Below are positions 46,287-57,711 of a stretch of 64,000 nt of DNA, one piece after another (within the stretch, counting starts at the first letter, position 1; each line of letters begins with the position of its first letter). Position numbers and translations under genes: made by a program. The notes below the pieces were generated by a model. It saw only the letters and a program-made list of their open reading frames with translations, made no database searches and was not told where the DNA came from. The DNA comes from Verticillium longisporum (taxonomy: Eukaryota; Ascomycota; Sordariomycetes; Glomerellales; Plectosphaerellaceae). The DNA lies in the NCBI GenBank assembly GCA_019188255.1, contig JAETXT010000016.1:62001-126000 (forward strand), read 5' to 3'.

Positions 46287-47856
46287 TTATACTAGCTGCC
46301 TTTAGAATAGCGTTAATAGAATCCTATATTTTAATTAGTTTAAGACCTATATTTTCAATATCTTAATAGAATAGCTATTTAATACTTAAATTCTAACCTA
46401 TTCTTATTATTAACCTAGATATTTACTCTCTCCTTCGCCCTTTATAGTACTTCTTCTATATCTATATTAATACCTCCGAGACTATTTCTATCTTTAGAAT
46501 CATTAATTTTATCTCGTTCTATCTATAGGAAGTTCTAGAGACCTATTAGACTATATATAATATCGATTTACATTTAGAATAAGTATTCTAGGGGCCCCTT
46601 CCTTAATATTATAAATATATACTTAAATATTCTAAAGATCCGTTTAACGATTACTTAAAAGTATATATAGATATAATTATATTATTCTTTTATTATAAAT
46701 ATATCTTAATTAATATTTACGAAGTCTTTAAAATAATAGCGATATTCTATAAATAGGATAATAAACCCTTAAAAGTCTTACGAGAACCTAATATCTATAA
46801 AATAGAATTAGCCTTTAAGGATTATAAATAACCTTATTAAAGCCTACGATAGGAGGGTCGAGTTATTAAGAGACCCCTCTATATTTACTAAAACGTAAGT
46901 AAACGTTAAGTCGAATTTCACTACTATAAGTATATTCTACGAGATCCCCTTTTCTTATTAAAGAACCTCTTCTATAAAGAGGCCTCTATATAGGCCGATA
47001 TATAAGTTCCATCTATAGCGCTAATATAGCTATTAAACTAATAATATCGCTTATCTAGCTCGATATATTTATTAATGAATTCGGGCTTAAGGAGCTATAT
47101 ATACTCGATATAGAGCTCGTATAACGCTTATAAGACTTCATCGAATATCCTAGGAATATAGCTCTAAGGGACTCTTAATAGACTCTCTATTACTCTCTAT
47201 ATTACTATATAGTTAATAATATAGAGAGAAACTATTAGCTTCTATTCTATAGATCGATATTAAGAATCCTAGATATAATATTACTTTCTAGCCTATCTCG
47301 TAAATACTTAGAATTCTAGCTTTAAGAGCCGAAATATATCTATAAACGTATATTCTAGGCCCTCTAACTAGGCTATTATAAGCTATTAAGAGTATATAGC
47401 TTACTAGAATACTTATTATTATAATACTTCCCTATAGAACTATAGAAGTAGTATTAGGATATTAATAAAGAAAAGTATAATTAATATAATAATATCGTCG
47501 ATTCTATTATTTTCTTTATTATCGAGCTTAAGCGCTTCTAAATCCGAAGCGGGCAATAAAGATACCTTTATTTTAATATATAAATAGCCTAGAATATAGT
47601 ATCCTTTTAGTTTTAAGTCCCTCGTCTAAGTATTTAAGCTTAAAACGTAAATCCTTACTTAAATAGGAAAGGTTTAAAAGGAATAGGGGCCTACTAGCGT
47701 AGTATATTGATTTTCGAATATTTAGTTAAATATTAGCCTACTATTCATTTAGTATAAAACGCCTATTAAATTGGGTAAAGCGTTATAGGTACGGGCTACG
47801 TTCTATGAGCTTTTGAACTCAAGTCGATTTCAAAAGCTGAGACGATCAGGGCCTTA

Positions 47857-50390
47857 GTCGTCTCCCCGAGGCCAACGTTGAACCCCTGGGAGAAAACCGT
47901 GGCATAGTGACTGAATCGCGCGATGAGGCGTTCGTTAGGGGCTCCAGGCCCGTCAGGGAAGAAGGACTCGTCGCGGCAAAACAAGACCCGCTCTCGTTTT
48001 TTCAACCGGCTAGCTACATGTACACCGTTATAAAGTTCAGTGTTAGCAGGACGTTGCATGACGGGAAGGCCGGATACAAAGATCCTCGGTGGGTATGACA
48101 AACAACTTTGGCAGAAGTTGGAGGCAGGGCAAATGGTCGCTTGACGCTGTTCATAGCACAACATAGATCTCTCAACCCAGAGACTCCAGAACTGGCCGCA
48201 GTTCGGCTTAGCGAAACAATGACAACAGCGGCCAGCGATCCCCCTCTGCAAATCACTACTTCAACGGCATAAGATCGGCTCCGCCCCAGCCAACCCAATC
48301 GGTCGGTCCCATCCAGGCAAGGCAAGTCGTCCAGGGAGGGGGGCACTTCAGCCATCTCGGGAGCCGGGAATCGTCGCCTCTGCCAATAGCTTGTTGGCGC
48401 TGCTGTTGAACCGTGCCTATCTGCTTGCTTGCTGCCTTCCGTGTTGGACCTCGGTCCCCCTTGGCCTCCCTCGTCACCCCCTGCCTCTGCCTATTACCTT
48501 TAACCACCCCCATGGCCAAGACCTGCGCGACGGCTTCTCCTCACCTGCGCCGCCTGCTTTCCCCAGCTTCCTATCCGAATGAAGAGCAGACTGTGACGTT
48601 GCGCGGCCTGCGTGGTGGCTTCGGGGAAAATGCCGCGAGGCAAGAGAATCTCCTTGTCCCTGCACAACACAACGCTAGACACGCGCGGCGGATGAAGAGC
48701 AACGGAGAAGGGCAGACATTGCGGGAAACGAGAAACGGTGACGATGATTTTAGCCACTGGCGCCGCAGCTTGCAGGCACGAGGACTGGGTCGCCCAGGCT
48801 GGTGCGCTGTTTTTACGGTCCAGATTGAATTCAAAGCACGTGTAGAGGCTTTCCAGCACCGTCTTCGCAATGAAGAGAGCATCAATTACGCTTGTGGCAG
48901 ACACGCACGCGCTATGCATGCTCTTGTCGAGTCAGCTTTCGGGCCCCTGGTGTCTTTTATGCCTCGTGGGCCAACGCCCGTCATCTTGGCTCTCTACCCG
49001 TTCTCCGACTCTTATTAACCTGGGGTAGCAATTGCACTTCACCAAGCCAAGCAAGCAAGTTTATCATCAAGTGTCGGCCACCGCCGATCCAGGGGACGCG
49101 GCCCAGATCACAATGGGATTTTTGTTCGACACCCATACCCAACCTTCACGCTATCGACCGAAGCCAGGTCCGAATAGGCAGAACAAACGGGCCGCCCGCC
49201 GCCCACCTCAATGGACCTCCCCTTGGCAAACGGGGGCTGCAAAAACGGTGGACCAAAGAGGAACCTTGACCCACGCAGCGCATGCCAAGCGGCACGTTGC
49301 CGACGAGGAATCGATAGCGCCGACTGGTACAGATTTTCGCTGAAGAAGCTGCCAGTGCTTGTATCACCGAGGTCGGGAGACAGCCAAACCCGAGGCCAGC
49401 CTTCAAAGAACTGGTCCGGCTTGCCGCTATTTCGCACGCCGTCCAGGCACAGCCAGTGCCGGGAGGAGTGGAGGATCCTACGCAGCGGTCCGTTTTCCCT
49501 CTTCTTCCCTTCTTGTGGGCTGCGTCGGCTTTCCGTTCGCCTCTTCAGAAACCGTTTGCACAGGAAACATACATACACCACCCCTGGATCGAATACTAGG
49601 TTGAACCTGTAGACCCCTCGGACTAGACCCGGGCCAGGAATATGTACCCTGTCGATTCTTTCCAAGCTTCCCCGCCCGTGATAAGCGGCCGAGAGAGCGA
49701 GAGGAGTGAGCGAGAGAAGCAGGCCAAGCAGAACCCCCTCCCCGCCCCCTGGGCTAGATCTCTTTATGGTGTCCGTGAAGCGGCCGAGCACCTTGCCTAA
49801 ACTGACCTACCCCCTGGCCTTAGCCTTTCGCCTCCCCCAGATCCCATCCATCCGCCTGCGTCGATGTGGCCCACCCCAAGCGCAACCAATCCAACCTGCC
49901 TCATGCGGATGTTCCGTTTGCTGATAGGTGGGAGAAAAGTCCCAGACTGGGCAGTACGAACCGTTGGTTTTTCCCAGGAACACACGCCTCGAGAACCCGT
50001 CCGCCGCCGTTCGTACCGTTGTGGAGAGTACGCTCCCGCCCAGGATGCTACTCACGCCGTCCGGTGGACTCCCCTCCACCCTTCCCACCACTACCCCTTC
50101 CACTCAACCACCCCTGGACTTCAACCCCATGTCCATGCATGGGTTGATGATGGGCTGGGCTCATCGCTGTTCGGTCTGGTCATGACTGCTTGCTCGCTCG
50201 CTACTCCGCTTCCTCCAGTTCACCCGTCGACCCGCCGGCCGCCGTCTCTCGCCCACCCAACGGGTCCACGAGGGAAGGTGGTGGTGCGCCTCGTTCTGGG
50301 TGCGTGCTGCTCCTCCTGCTCGTCTCCTCCATCCATGGTCCTCGCTCTCTCTCCGTGGCCACCCCTGTCACGGCACCGGTTGATTAGGAT
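47857..50390. other. 2.5-kb region without a convincing gene
   Basis: Normal composition resumes right after the transposon end. Open frames of 227 codons (minus 49791-49108) and 201 codons (plus 48413-49018) lack conserved motifs and overlap others. I consider them chance frames. The last few hundred bases should be the promoter of the small secreted protein gene. Confidence 0.45.
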
Positions 50391-50397
50391 TATATAT
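50391..50397 (+). promoter_or_regulatory. Possible TATA box of the small secreted protein gene
   Basis: TATATAT lies 152 bp upstream of the ATG at 50549 and is followed by a pyrimidine-rich leader (CTTTTTCC...CTTCTCTTCCC) of the kind seen at fungal transcription starts. Confidence 0.4.
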
Positions 50398-50548
50398 GGG
50401 CAGCTTGCAACCCGCTCCCACACCACCCTTTTTCCTTCTCTTCCCTCCATCACCGACTTCCTATCAGATCAATCTTCAAGCCAACCTCCTTAGGACCTCA
50501 GTCGATCGACCTGCCCCGTGTCAGCATCACTTTCACCCAACCGTCAAA

Positions 50549-51247
50549 ATGAAGGCCGCCGTCATCCTCTCCCTCGCGAGCCTTGCCTTCGGCTCGGTCC
50601 TCGAGCAGCGTGCCTGCGCTGGCAACAACTGCAACCGTCAGGTCACCGGTACCCGCGCCGGCCTCCTGCCCCTCACCGCGCGCCAGGCCGACTGCTCCAG
50701 CTTCCAGCTGACCGTCGTCACCCCTCGCCCACGTACGTTTATGAGTTGCCTTTCTTTCTACTCTCACGGAGATGCGCCGGTCGAAATCCTGCGGGAGCCA
50801 GCAAGAGGAGGATATCAAATCTGGAAGTGGCATGAGAGGGACAGGGAATCACCCAGACGTGGCTTCACAGGAAATCGGGAGCCTCTAGATCACGTTTTCT
50901 CTCAGCAGCAGACTTTCGAGGAACCGGACAGAGCACTAACACACCTCGCAGCACCGTCACCGTCACCGTCACCGAGGAGCCCGCCGCCAAGCTCAAGCGC
51001 AACGTCGTTGAGGCCCGCCAGGCCACCTCTGTCCCCACCAACGTCCCTGCCTACGCCTCGTCTTGCAACGCCGTCAAGTACGCCTCTGCTTGCGACTGCT
51101 GGGGTATCACCGCCGCCGTCTCCACCGCCCCTACCCCTACCGTCACCGTCACCACCACCGTCGACTACTGCGAGGTGAGCATCATCCCATCATCGTGACC
51201 CCCTCATGTCGACTCAGCAAAGCTAACAACCGCCGCAGGACCTGTAA
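50549..51247 (+). CDS. Small secreted Cys-containing protein, about 139 residues
   Basis: No enzymatic function is evident. The protein starts with a clear signal peptide (MKAAVILSLASLAFGSVLEQ). It continues with ACAGNNCNRQVTGTRAGLLP and DCSSFQLTVVTP, a Thr/Val run (TVTVTVTEE), then YASSCNAVKYASACDCWGI and VTVTTTVDYCE. The arrangement resembles N-terminal modules of fungal wall-associated proteins. Exon 2 is 50952-51174 and exon 3 is 51239-51247, encoding only Asp-Leu-stop; the second intron has GTGAGC, a GCTAAC branch and GCAG. The end of exon 1 is uncertain. The consensus donor GTACGT at 50733 leaves the wrong phase, whereas GTTTAT at 50737 keeps the frame. One missing C just before the consensus donor would also fix the phase, as in other genes here. 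Confidence 0.72.
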
Positions 51248-53592
51248 ACGGCTCGCCCGTCGGTCTAGTGTTCGAGATGGAGCGGAGCGGGTGAGAAGTC
51301 TCCCTCGCAGCCCACGCCTCTCCGGCCGTTGTTCATATGAAACCTCGGAAAGTGGGTTCTTTGGCTCGGAGGGTTGTCGTGGGACGTTGCGGCGGGGATG
51401 GACCACGGGGGCAACGGGTGTGGTTCGAGAATTGTTACGATTGCAAAGAAAAACAGTTATGACCTGAATTGGCGAGCGTTGGGCTCTCCGCGCGACGAAA
51501 GGCTTCACAGGCTGGACTCGGCGGATCCTCGTTCGCTATCGATATCACATTCGGTGTAATGATTATACAAAAACTAATTCACCCACCTGTTGCCTACTTT
51601 TACATATTGTTTCGCATTTGCATGGCTTGACGGAACGAGTTCTGCTGAGGCGGTCACTCACAGTGCTATGCTCATGATATGATGAAACCTGTGATGAAAG
51701 TCTTGAAGAAAGTCTAAGACGCTGATACACAGCAAGGGGGCACTACGCAATCAAGACAGAAGAAGACGAGGCGAGCGAGCTTAGTGTGTGAGAGAAGAGT
51801 TGCAATCGGAACATGCCATCTCAATCCAATCTCACCTCGCTCTGTTGGCGCGGGCGGTTCGGCGCTGGCCGGGGTTCCTCCGAGTTGGCCGGAGTCGACC
51901 AGTGTCGCCCTACATGTCCATGTGTTACCATTGGCGAGTCATCTACCGCGCCAAAAGCTAGCTGCTGGTGCCTGAGAAGCTCGTATCGCCGCTGCAACGT
52001 CGGCCATGTTGTGCAACATGGGAGTGCCCCGTCAGCGCAACGCCTCGCGCCCTCTCCGTTTGTTCGGCGCAAGGGCATGGTCGTATCAGCTTCAGTTTGC
52101 GACGTGAGCGACAAATGTTCCCTTTGTCTTGTACCGTGATACGTCTGACCATCAGCCCTTCTCAGATCGTCTTTGTCCCCCTGGTCTTCCTCTCCCGATC
52201 CCCGCCAGGGCGACGAGCGGCACGACCTATTGTCCTGACTTGGATCACTCGACCATCCCCAGCCGCCCGCATATCCGCCCTGTAGGCAATGCAACCCCCT
52301 CCGGAAGCATTGGCCATTTCATCCGAACCCACAGCCGCGCCCATCGTTCTGTTCTGCGTCCCCTCTCGCGTGGTTCTGCTTCAAGGGGACAAGACACTCA
52401 CATGTCCCATCCCCCTTCTCCCTTGTCAATCAACAAGGCTTGTTCCCGTCGCCCCTCTCCCTGGACCACACATGTGGACACACATGTGGGCAGTGCTGGC
52501 TGGGTGCAACTTCAATTTACCCAGAATTGGCTCCCCCTCCCCCGGGACACACTTACCGACGACCGGCCTACCTCTTCGCAGGTTATACATGGTAACTCAT
52601 GAGCCGTGGGTGTGAAGACTGCGGAAGCCCCCTTCCCATCCCAAGCAACGCGATCCTTTCCAAAAACGATCTCCTTCCGTACCTTCGCAGCATTAGCGAG
52701 TTTGCGGGGGTTTGGTTTGCGTGACTTTTGTTTTTCTCTTGTCCCTTTGGTCTCTGCATGGCGACAGCCCGACAGCCAGGCACAGACAGCCCCAATCGAC
52801 GGCATGGTGCGCAATTTGAACCGCCGATTCAATTAACCGAGCGTCGCTTGCGAGATGGGCCATGCTTCCCCTCTTTTGGTACTGATGGCGGGGAGGGGGT
52901 TCCACGCTGCCGATCTCGAGGTGTTCATGCAGCTCTCCCTCCCCCTACCGACTTGCGGAGATGGCCTCTTTGCGCAGAAGGGTTGCTCGGGGATTCGGTG
53001 CATCATACTGCGTAACCTCGTCCTGCTGCCTTGATACCGTCTCCAAGTGCTCTGCTGTAGGGGTGGCCGCTCGTCCGAGTTGCGCTCGAGATTGTTGCGG
53101 CACCAGATTACTTGGGGCGTCACCAGTTTCTTTGCCCGCCCGCGTGCCTCGCGGTACTACTTGCCGTCAATTGATCGCTCGCCATGTCGCAACATGTTCT
53201 TGTGTTCAGCTGGAACGGCTGCGAGCCGGATCGGCGTCTTCTTGGGGGACTCCACGTGTTATATCATCTGCAGGGCACCCGAGACATTGTCTGAGTCTGG
53301 TGCTTGGGGCAAAGACGATCAATCGCGGAGACGGCTTGCGCTCCAAATTGTTCCAGCAGTTGCTGGCCGATTGCTGCGCCAGTGTAGATGAGTTGGCAGC
53401 TTTGTCTGATACGTGTGTCAAGCGTCTTTTTTATACTTACAGAAACACAAGGGCAACGATAAGGACGGCAACAACACGAAAACCGCTACAATTCCACATC
53501 GACAGCTCAATTGGGAGTATCCAGGCGACTGACTGGTCGGTGGCATCTCCGGTCCGAGCTATGTGTCCATGAACCCCCTTCGCACCCCTCGT
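51248..53592. other. 2.3-kb intergenic region, nothing recognisable
   Basis: Lies between the convergent 3' ends of the small secreted protein gene and the P-loop protein gene. Only short overlapping frames without motifs are present (the longest about 200 codons, plus 52961-53572). No RNA gene or repeat was recognised. Confidence 0.45.
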
Positions 53593-54165
53593 TCAATGGG
53601 CTCCATCCAAACGCTTCAAAACGTCGTCCCGCCGGTCCTCGAGGTCTCCGATAGACTGAACGATAATGACATTGCTGTCCGGCCGACACGGGTTCTCCAT
53701 GCGATCCCTGAATCGCGCCTCGGCCTCGGCCCCGTTCTTGATAGCCCCAGCATCGCGAGGCGCGATGTCGATGCCCGTCCTCTGGCTCCTCAGCGGCACC
53801 CTCGCGCGCAAGCGCCGATCCAGCACGGCAAGGACGTCGACCCGGCACTCGACATACCAATACTCGTACCCGTGCCGTTCGGCGAGCGCGCGTCCCCGGC
53901 CCAGCGTCTCCGCGTAGTTGCACGCGCTGTCCATGACGACGCTGCGCTCCTGCCGCATGGCGTCTTCGGCGAGCGCCCAGCCGATGCCGTAGGCGAGCTT
54001 GGCGGCGCTGTCAAACGCGGTCCCCTGCGCGAGAATCGTCGAGCGGATGATGTCGTGGTCGAAGACGACGGCGTCGGTCGACTTGGCGAGCAGCCGGGCG
54101 AGCGTGCTCTTGCCGGAGCCCGGGGCTCCCGACATTTGGATGTACAGTTTTCGTTGTTGCGCCAT
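53593..54165 (-). CDS. P-loop ATPase/kinase-like protein (AAA_33-type), 190 residues
   Basis: A small soluble P-loop NTPase, likely a phosphotransferase acting on a small molecule or RNA; the substrate is unknown. A Walker A motif GAPGSGKST lies at residues 13-21. It is followed by VVFDHDIIRSTIL, which has the position and shape of the acceptor/lid region of kinase-like P-loop proteins. Later come VVMDSACNYAETLGRGRALA and EYWYVECRVDVLAVLDRRLR. The Arg-rich stretch LDRRLRARVPLRSQRTGID is typical of the lid of this family. The start MAQQRKLYIQ at 54165 is chosen because it sits 12 residues before Walker A; the frame is open further upstream (to 54426), but that part has no resemblance and is probably leader. 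The gene is intronless and the frame intact. Confidence 0.82.
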   Translation of the reverse strand: MAQQRKLYIQMSGAPGSGKSTLARLLAKSTDAVVFDHDIIRSTILAQGTAFDSAAKLAYGIGWALAEDAMRQERSVVMDSACNYAETLGRGRALAERHGYEYWYVECRVDVLAVLDRRLRARVPLRSQRTGIDIAPRDAGAIKNGAEAEARFRDRMENPCRPDSNVIIVQSIGDLEDRRDDVLKRLDGAH

Positions 54166-55675
54166 GTCTGATGTGGTGTGTGGTGAGTGCTTTGGTTTCT
54201 GTGGTTCTGACCTGATTTCGGCTTCTTTGTATCGTATGAAGAGTGATGGTGCGATGGGGAGTTGAGGCTGCCTGAAGCCATCGCTGCCTATCATTGCCCC
54301 GCGATCATCGGGGAAGTGGACAATTGCGATCCTGCACAGCACTCTCTCATGCTCAGTCGCGTTTTTCTGTGCCAAATGCTCCAAGACCACAATATTGCCA
54401 ACATGTACTCGAAACAGCACTATCAATCAGGTAGAAGTTTAGAAGATGATTTGTTATCCCACTTAAACATGATGGAAAGATCGGCTGAAAGCTGGCCCCT
54501 GATCTGTTGTGTTGTGCAGCCCAAAACTGGTGAGGTGAAAATGTGTATGTACAGTATACCAGATGCCTTGCTTCGTGGACTAGAGTTGATAATACTATAC
54601 TATCATGAAGATCGTCAATTATGTTTTGTCTCTTCGCGATGAAATGGACTTTTTCATCAAATTCGCTTTTGGCCTCAACACCGCAATTCTGAACTCGATC
54701 TATTGGCTAATGGGAAGTGCTTGCGTTGGAGGTATAAGCAATCCTTCGGATGAGGTGTGTAACGATTAGCAACAAATAAATGCCCGTCTTAACATCTAAT
54801 GCTGCGACTCGTACCATGAGATTTATCTTTGGCGGATTGCGTGAGTTGGTGTGAAGGAGGATAGTAACTACTAAACAGTGCGTCCGCAAAAGCAGGCCAC
54901 GATGTTCGGTCGAACGTATTTCTCGACGCCGCAGGTGTCCTTTAAAGCTGTCGTCCATGTTCATTAGACCACTCAAACCCTACGCAACTAGGAGCCATGA
55001 GGTACATCAAATCGGGACACTCGTATGGGGATGCTGAAGCGTCTTGTCCAAGGTCTTCTGAAGCATCTTGTCCAAGGTCTTCAGGCGCCCCCTTTGCCGG
55101 TTGGCCGCTCAGCCTGACAACATAGTCCCCCAAAGTATTCGACTCGCTTCTTTAGAGGCCTGTACTCTAGCTTCGAGGCCCGTGAGCCTCGGCCGCGGAC
55201 TCTGTATCTTGCCGTTCTTGTCGATCTTCTCCACAGAAGACCGAGATGATATGGGCCAGCATATGCAGCGTTCGTCCCATACCATGGGCGAGAAGCTCCG
55301 GTGTGGGACTGTAGGGGACTTGATTCGGGTCATTCGGTGCCAATCCATCATTATCAGCTGTCTGGCTCGTATTCCAGTCATGTATTGCCGATACAAGCTA
55401 GAGGAGTGGACAACTCGGACAACTTGACTCTAGGTGACATCAGACATACACCAAGCGGCCGTTTTGTCAGACCTTGAAAACATTTGAGAAAGATCAGTTG
55501 TCATATTGAGCATTTAGTTAGATTCAAACGCCATAATGGAACACGTGTGAAGGGACAACCCGATCGGTACCGCTGCTTAACATCGTGTCAAGACCTCAAG
55601 CAAGGACCAGTCGTTCATCTGTCTTAGCTCGGCACCGCGAGAGCACTCAACCGGCAGCCATGGACCCTCCACTTT
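54166..55675. other. 1.5-kb intergenic region with a 24-bp tandem duplication
   Basis: Upstream of the P-loop gene and downstream of the DJ-1/PfpI gene. Two tandem 24-bp units (CTGAAGCGTCTTGTCCAAGG plus TCTT) occupy 55034-55081 with one difference. The rest shows no gene; short frames near 55.1-55.4 kb have no family resemblance. Confidence 0.5.
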
Positions 55676-56475
55676 CTAAGCATCCCTATAATCAACATCA
55701 CGGTTCGGCCAGGCCCCAATATCTGCCATCGTCCACGCCAGGCTCCCCTCCTGACGGCCCCAGTGCTCGCGCACAAACGCAGACACCATGTCGGCGCCGT
55801 TCAGCAGGGCGCCGCTCGTCCACAGCTTTCCGTCCCGAACCCACCGTTTCTCGAGCCACGTCGAGCTCGGGTTCGTCTCGCGCAGTCGTCCGAGCATGAA
55901 GCGCGGCGCCGTGACCGTCTTGCCGTCGAGGACGCCCGCCTGGAGAGGGGCCATGAGGCCGCCGCAGATGGTGAGGAAGGCGGAGCTGGCGTCGTAGGCT
56001 TTCCGGATGTACGCGAGCTCCGCGGCGCTGGGCGTGTAGCTGGGATGATGGGCGCCCATGAGGACAACGTCGAGGGGCGGGCACGTCTCGAAGGTGTCCT
56101 GATACTGCGTCAGCGGGGGCCCGTTGGAGGGGCCATGTTGCGAGGCACGCACGGTTGGATTCATCGATATGCTACTGGTCAGGCGACAGGGACCGTCCGT
56201 CTCGGAGACCCAGTGGAACTCCATGTCGAGGGCCTGGGCTTTGAGCTCGGGAGGCATGAAGCCGTCCGGCATGGAGTCGATGAAGTGCTTGCTCATGCCG
56301 TGGATGAGGTCGATGGGAGCAACATCGAGGATCTCGGTCTCGCTGACTTGTTCGTCAGATGGCGACGACTTGCTGAAGGACATTGGGAACGGAGAGTTTC
56401 GACTTGCCTGTTGAGCAGAATGACGCCAAGATGGATGGTGCGGTCGGGCTTCGAGAGGTTCAGAGCAGCTGCCAT
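55676..56475 (-). CDS. DJ-1/PfpI-family protein (GATase1-like fold), 244 residues
   Basis: A member of the DJ-1/PfpI superfamily, whose fungal forms act as isonitrile hydratase-like or glyoxalase-like enzymes or as uncharacterised stress proteins. Exon 1 is 56475-56408 (MAAALNLSKPDRTIHLGVIL) and exon 2 is 56342-55676. The 65-bp intron has a GC donor in the consensus context AG|GCAAGT and a CAG acceptor; splicing restores GVILLNSETEILDVAPIDL, the standard N-terminal block. The nucleophile elbow is SSAFLTICGG with Cys at about 149, followed by GVLDGKTVTAPRFML. GALLNGADMVSAFVREHWG is also in the usual place. The frame is intact. If the intron is missed, gene callers would extend the frame upstream to 56551 and give a false N-terminus. 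Confidence 0.9.
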
Positions 56476-57711
56476 GTTGGGAGTGATGTGTGGAACGAAA
56501 GATAGAATATTCAGCCTGTGTGTTGGGGTGTCTTGTCGAACAGAATACCATGCTCGAGAGATTTTCTCTCTACATTTTATATTCTACACTGTTCACGATA
56601 CATGCCAGTTGAGCTCAGTATTTTACTGAATTGTTCCGAACTGCAGCGGTGGCCACCATGCTGGTCTCTTGAATCATCGTGTCAAACGCTAGGATGCGAA
56701 TCCTGCTTGCTTCATCATGTGTACGGGAGAGGAACAGAGGCCTCAGAGGCACGCCAAAACCGTCTGAGTTCGTCTCGGCCCCGAGATTTGGTAGGTCGCC
56801 GTGTCTCTTGTAACTCCGGGGCTGCTCGGATGCTCAGAGGTATGGGGTTGAGACTCGATACATCGGTACCTAGGTACATTGGCAGGTGAAGGAAGGGACT
56901 CCAGGTGATATAGTTAGTCAGCAGGGCACTATATAACGTAGCCCTGGGGGCACGTCAGGCCACAAGCTAAGCCAAATACAACAACACTTATCCACCTAAT
57001 ATGCCAACTGTTTTTGCAGGGCCATGAATGTGAATGAGAGCGATAAGATAAAGCTGCTGGGCCCACATTCGTCGGCACCGATCCGCAGCAGACACAGGCT
57101 CACTACGAGTATGCGTTGGCATGTAACTCGCGATCCTAGTGGTATCAAGACATAGTTTGTTCCGACGACGTCCATCGGAGTCATCTTCGAAGAGAAATCA
57201 GAGTCCAAGAAGCGGTCTTCTCAATCGCCCACATGTTGCCGTTGATGATGGCGCCATGCGCTGGCAGATGATGATAGGCGGGGACTCGGTCGATTGGCGG
57301 GGCAACCAGAGTAAACACGGCGGCGGGATGCGCCTGCCCGCCATGCACCCGCACCCGCACCTGCACCTCTGCCCAACCACCTGTGCTGGTACCTGTACAC
57401 CCGTACCTGCACGCGTACCTGCACGCGTACCTGTACCTCACCGCTCTCTACCAAGCACCCGACATCACAAACCCCTTGCGGCACACATATCAGCATTGCA
57501 AGCAGACGCTCCCTCGTTCCGCCGTTGCCGTCGACACAGCTCGTTCGCTGTACAGATACACCGACTTGGATCTACAACCCCTCGAGACCAGCCCTCTGAC
57601 TCGTTGCTTTCTGCCTTTGCCGTTGCCGTTGCTGTTGCTGTTGCTGCAGACAACCGCCCGCACAACAAACACCACCCTGTCCGCCCCTCCACCACCTACT
57701 CCAACGGCTCA
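56476..57711. other. Divergent promoter region between DJ-1/PfpI and nitrogen-regulator-like genes
   Basis: About 1.2 kb between two divergent start codons. It contains CTATATAAC near 56930 and a short GTACCTGCACGC tandem near 57.39-57.44 kb. An open frame continues upstream of the plus-strand start (from 57139), but its His/Pro/Arg-rich and repeat-derived sequence is treated as 5' leader. Confidence 0.5.

Larger units (their letters stand above)
38813..47856. mobile_element. TIR DNA transposon (PIF/Harbinger-like), RIP-degraded, with nested LTR element
   Basis: A 22-bp perfect inverted repeat bounds the AT-rich block: 38816-38837 begins GGCCCTGATCGTCTCAGC, and 47832-47853 is its exact reverse complement. 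The trinucleotide TTA flanks both ends (38813-38815 and 47854-47856). TIRs that start with G/C-rich bases next to a 3-bp TTA/TAA duplication are typical of PIF/Harbinger elements. Subtracting the nested LTR retrotransposon (40240-46286) leaves about 3 kb, a plausible size. The interior has stops in all frames and almost no CA or TG, so any transposase is destroyed and I could not identify one. The change in base composition at both ends coincides with these TIRs, which supports the boundaries. The superfamily is an inference from termini only. Confidence 0.72.

Noticed and set aside
47796..48251. 151-codon minus-strand open frame at the transposon edge
   Set aside because: Its C-terminal codons run through the 22-bp TIR, and no conserved motif is present; best explained by chance.
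49108..49791. 227-codon minus-strand open frame
   Set aside because: No family resemblance, and it overlaps equally long frames on the plus strand.
54166..54426. N-terminal extension of the P-loop protein to 54426
   Set aside because: The upstream residues do not resemble the family and would place the Walker A motif about 100 residues into the protein instead of near the N-terminus.
57139..57711. N-terminal extension of the nitrogen-regulator-like protein
   Set aside because: The extra codons are His/Pro/Arg-rich and derive partly from a short GTACCTGCACGC repeat; the ATG at 57712 opens on a more protein-like sequence.
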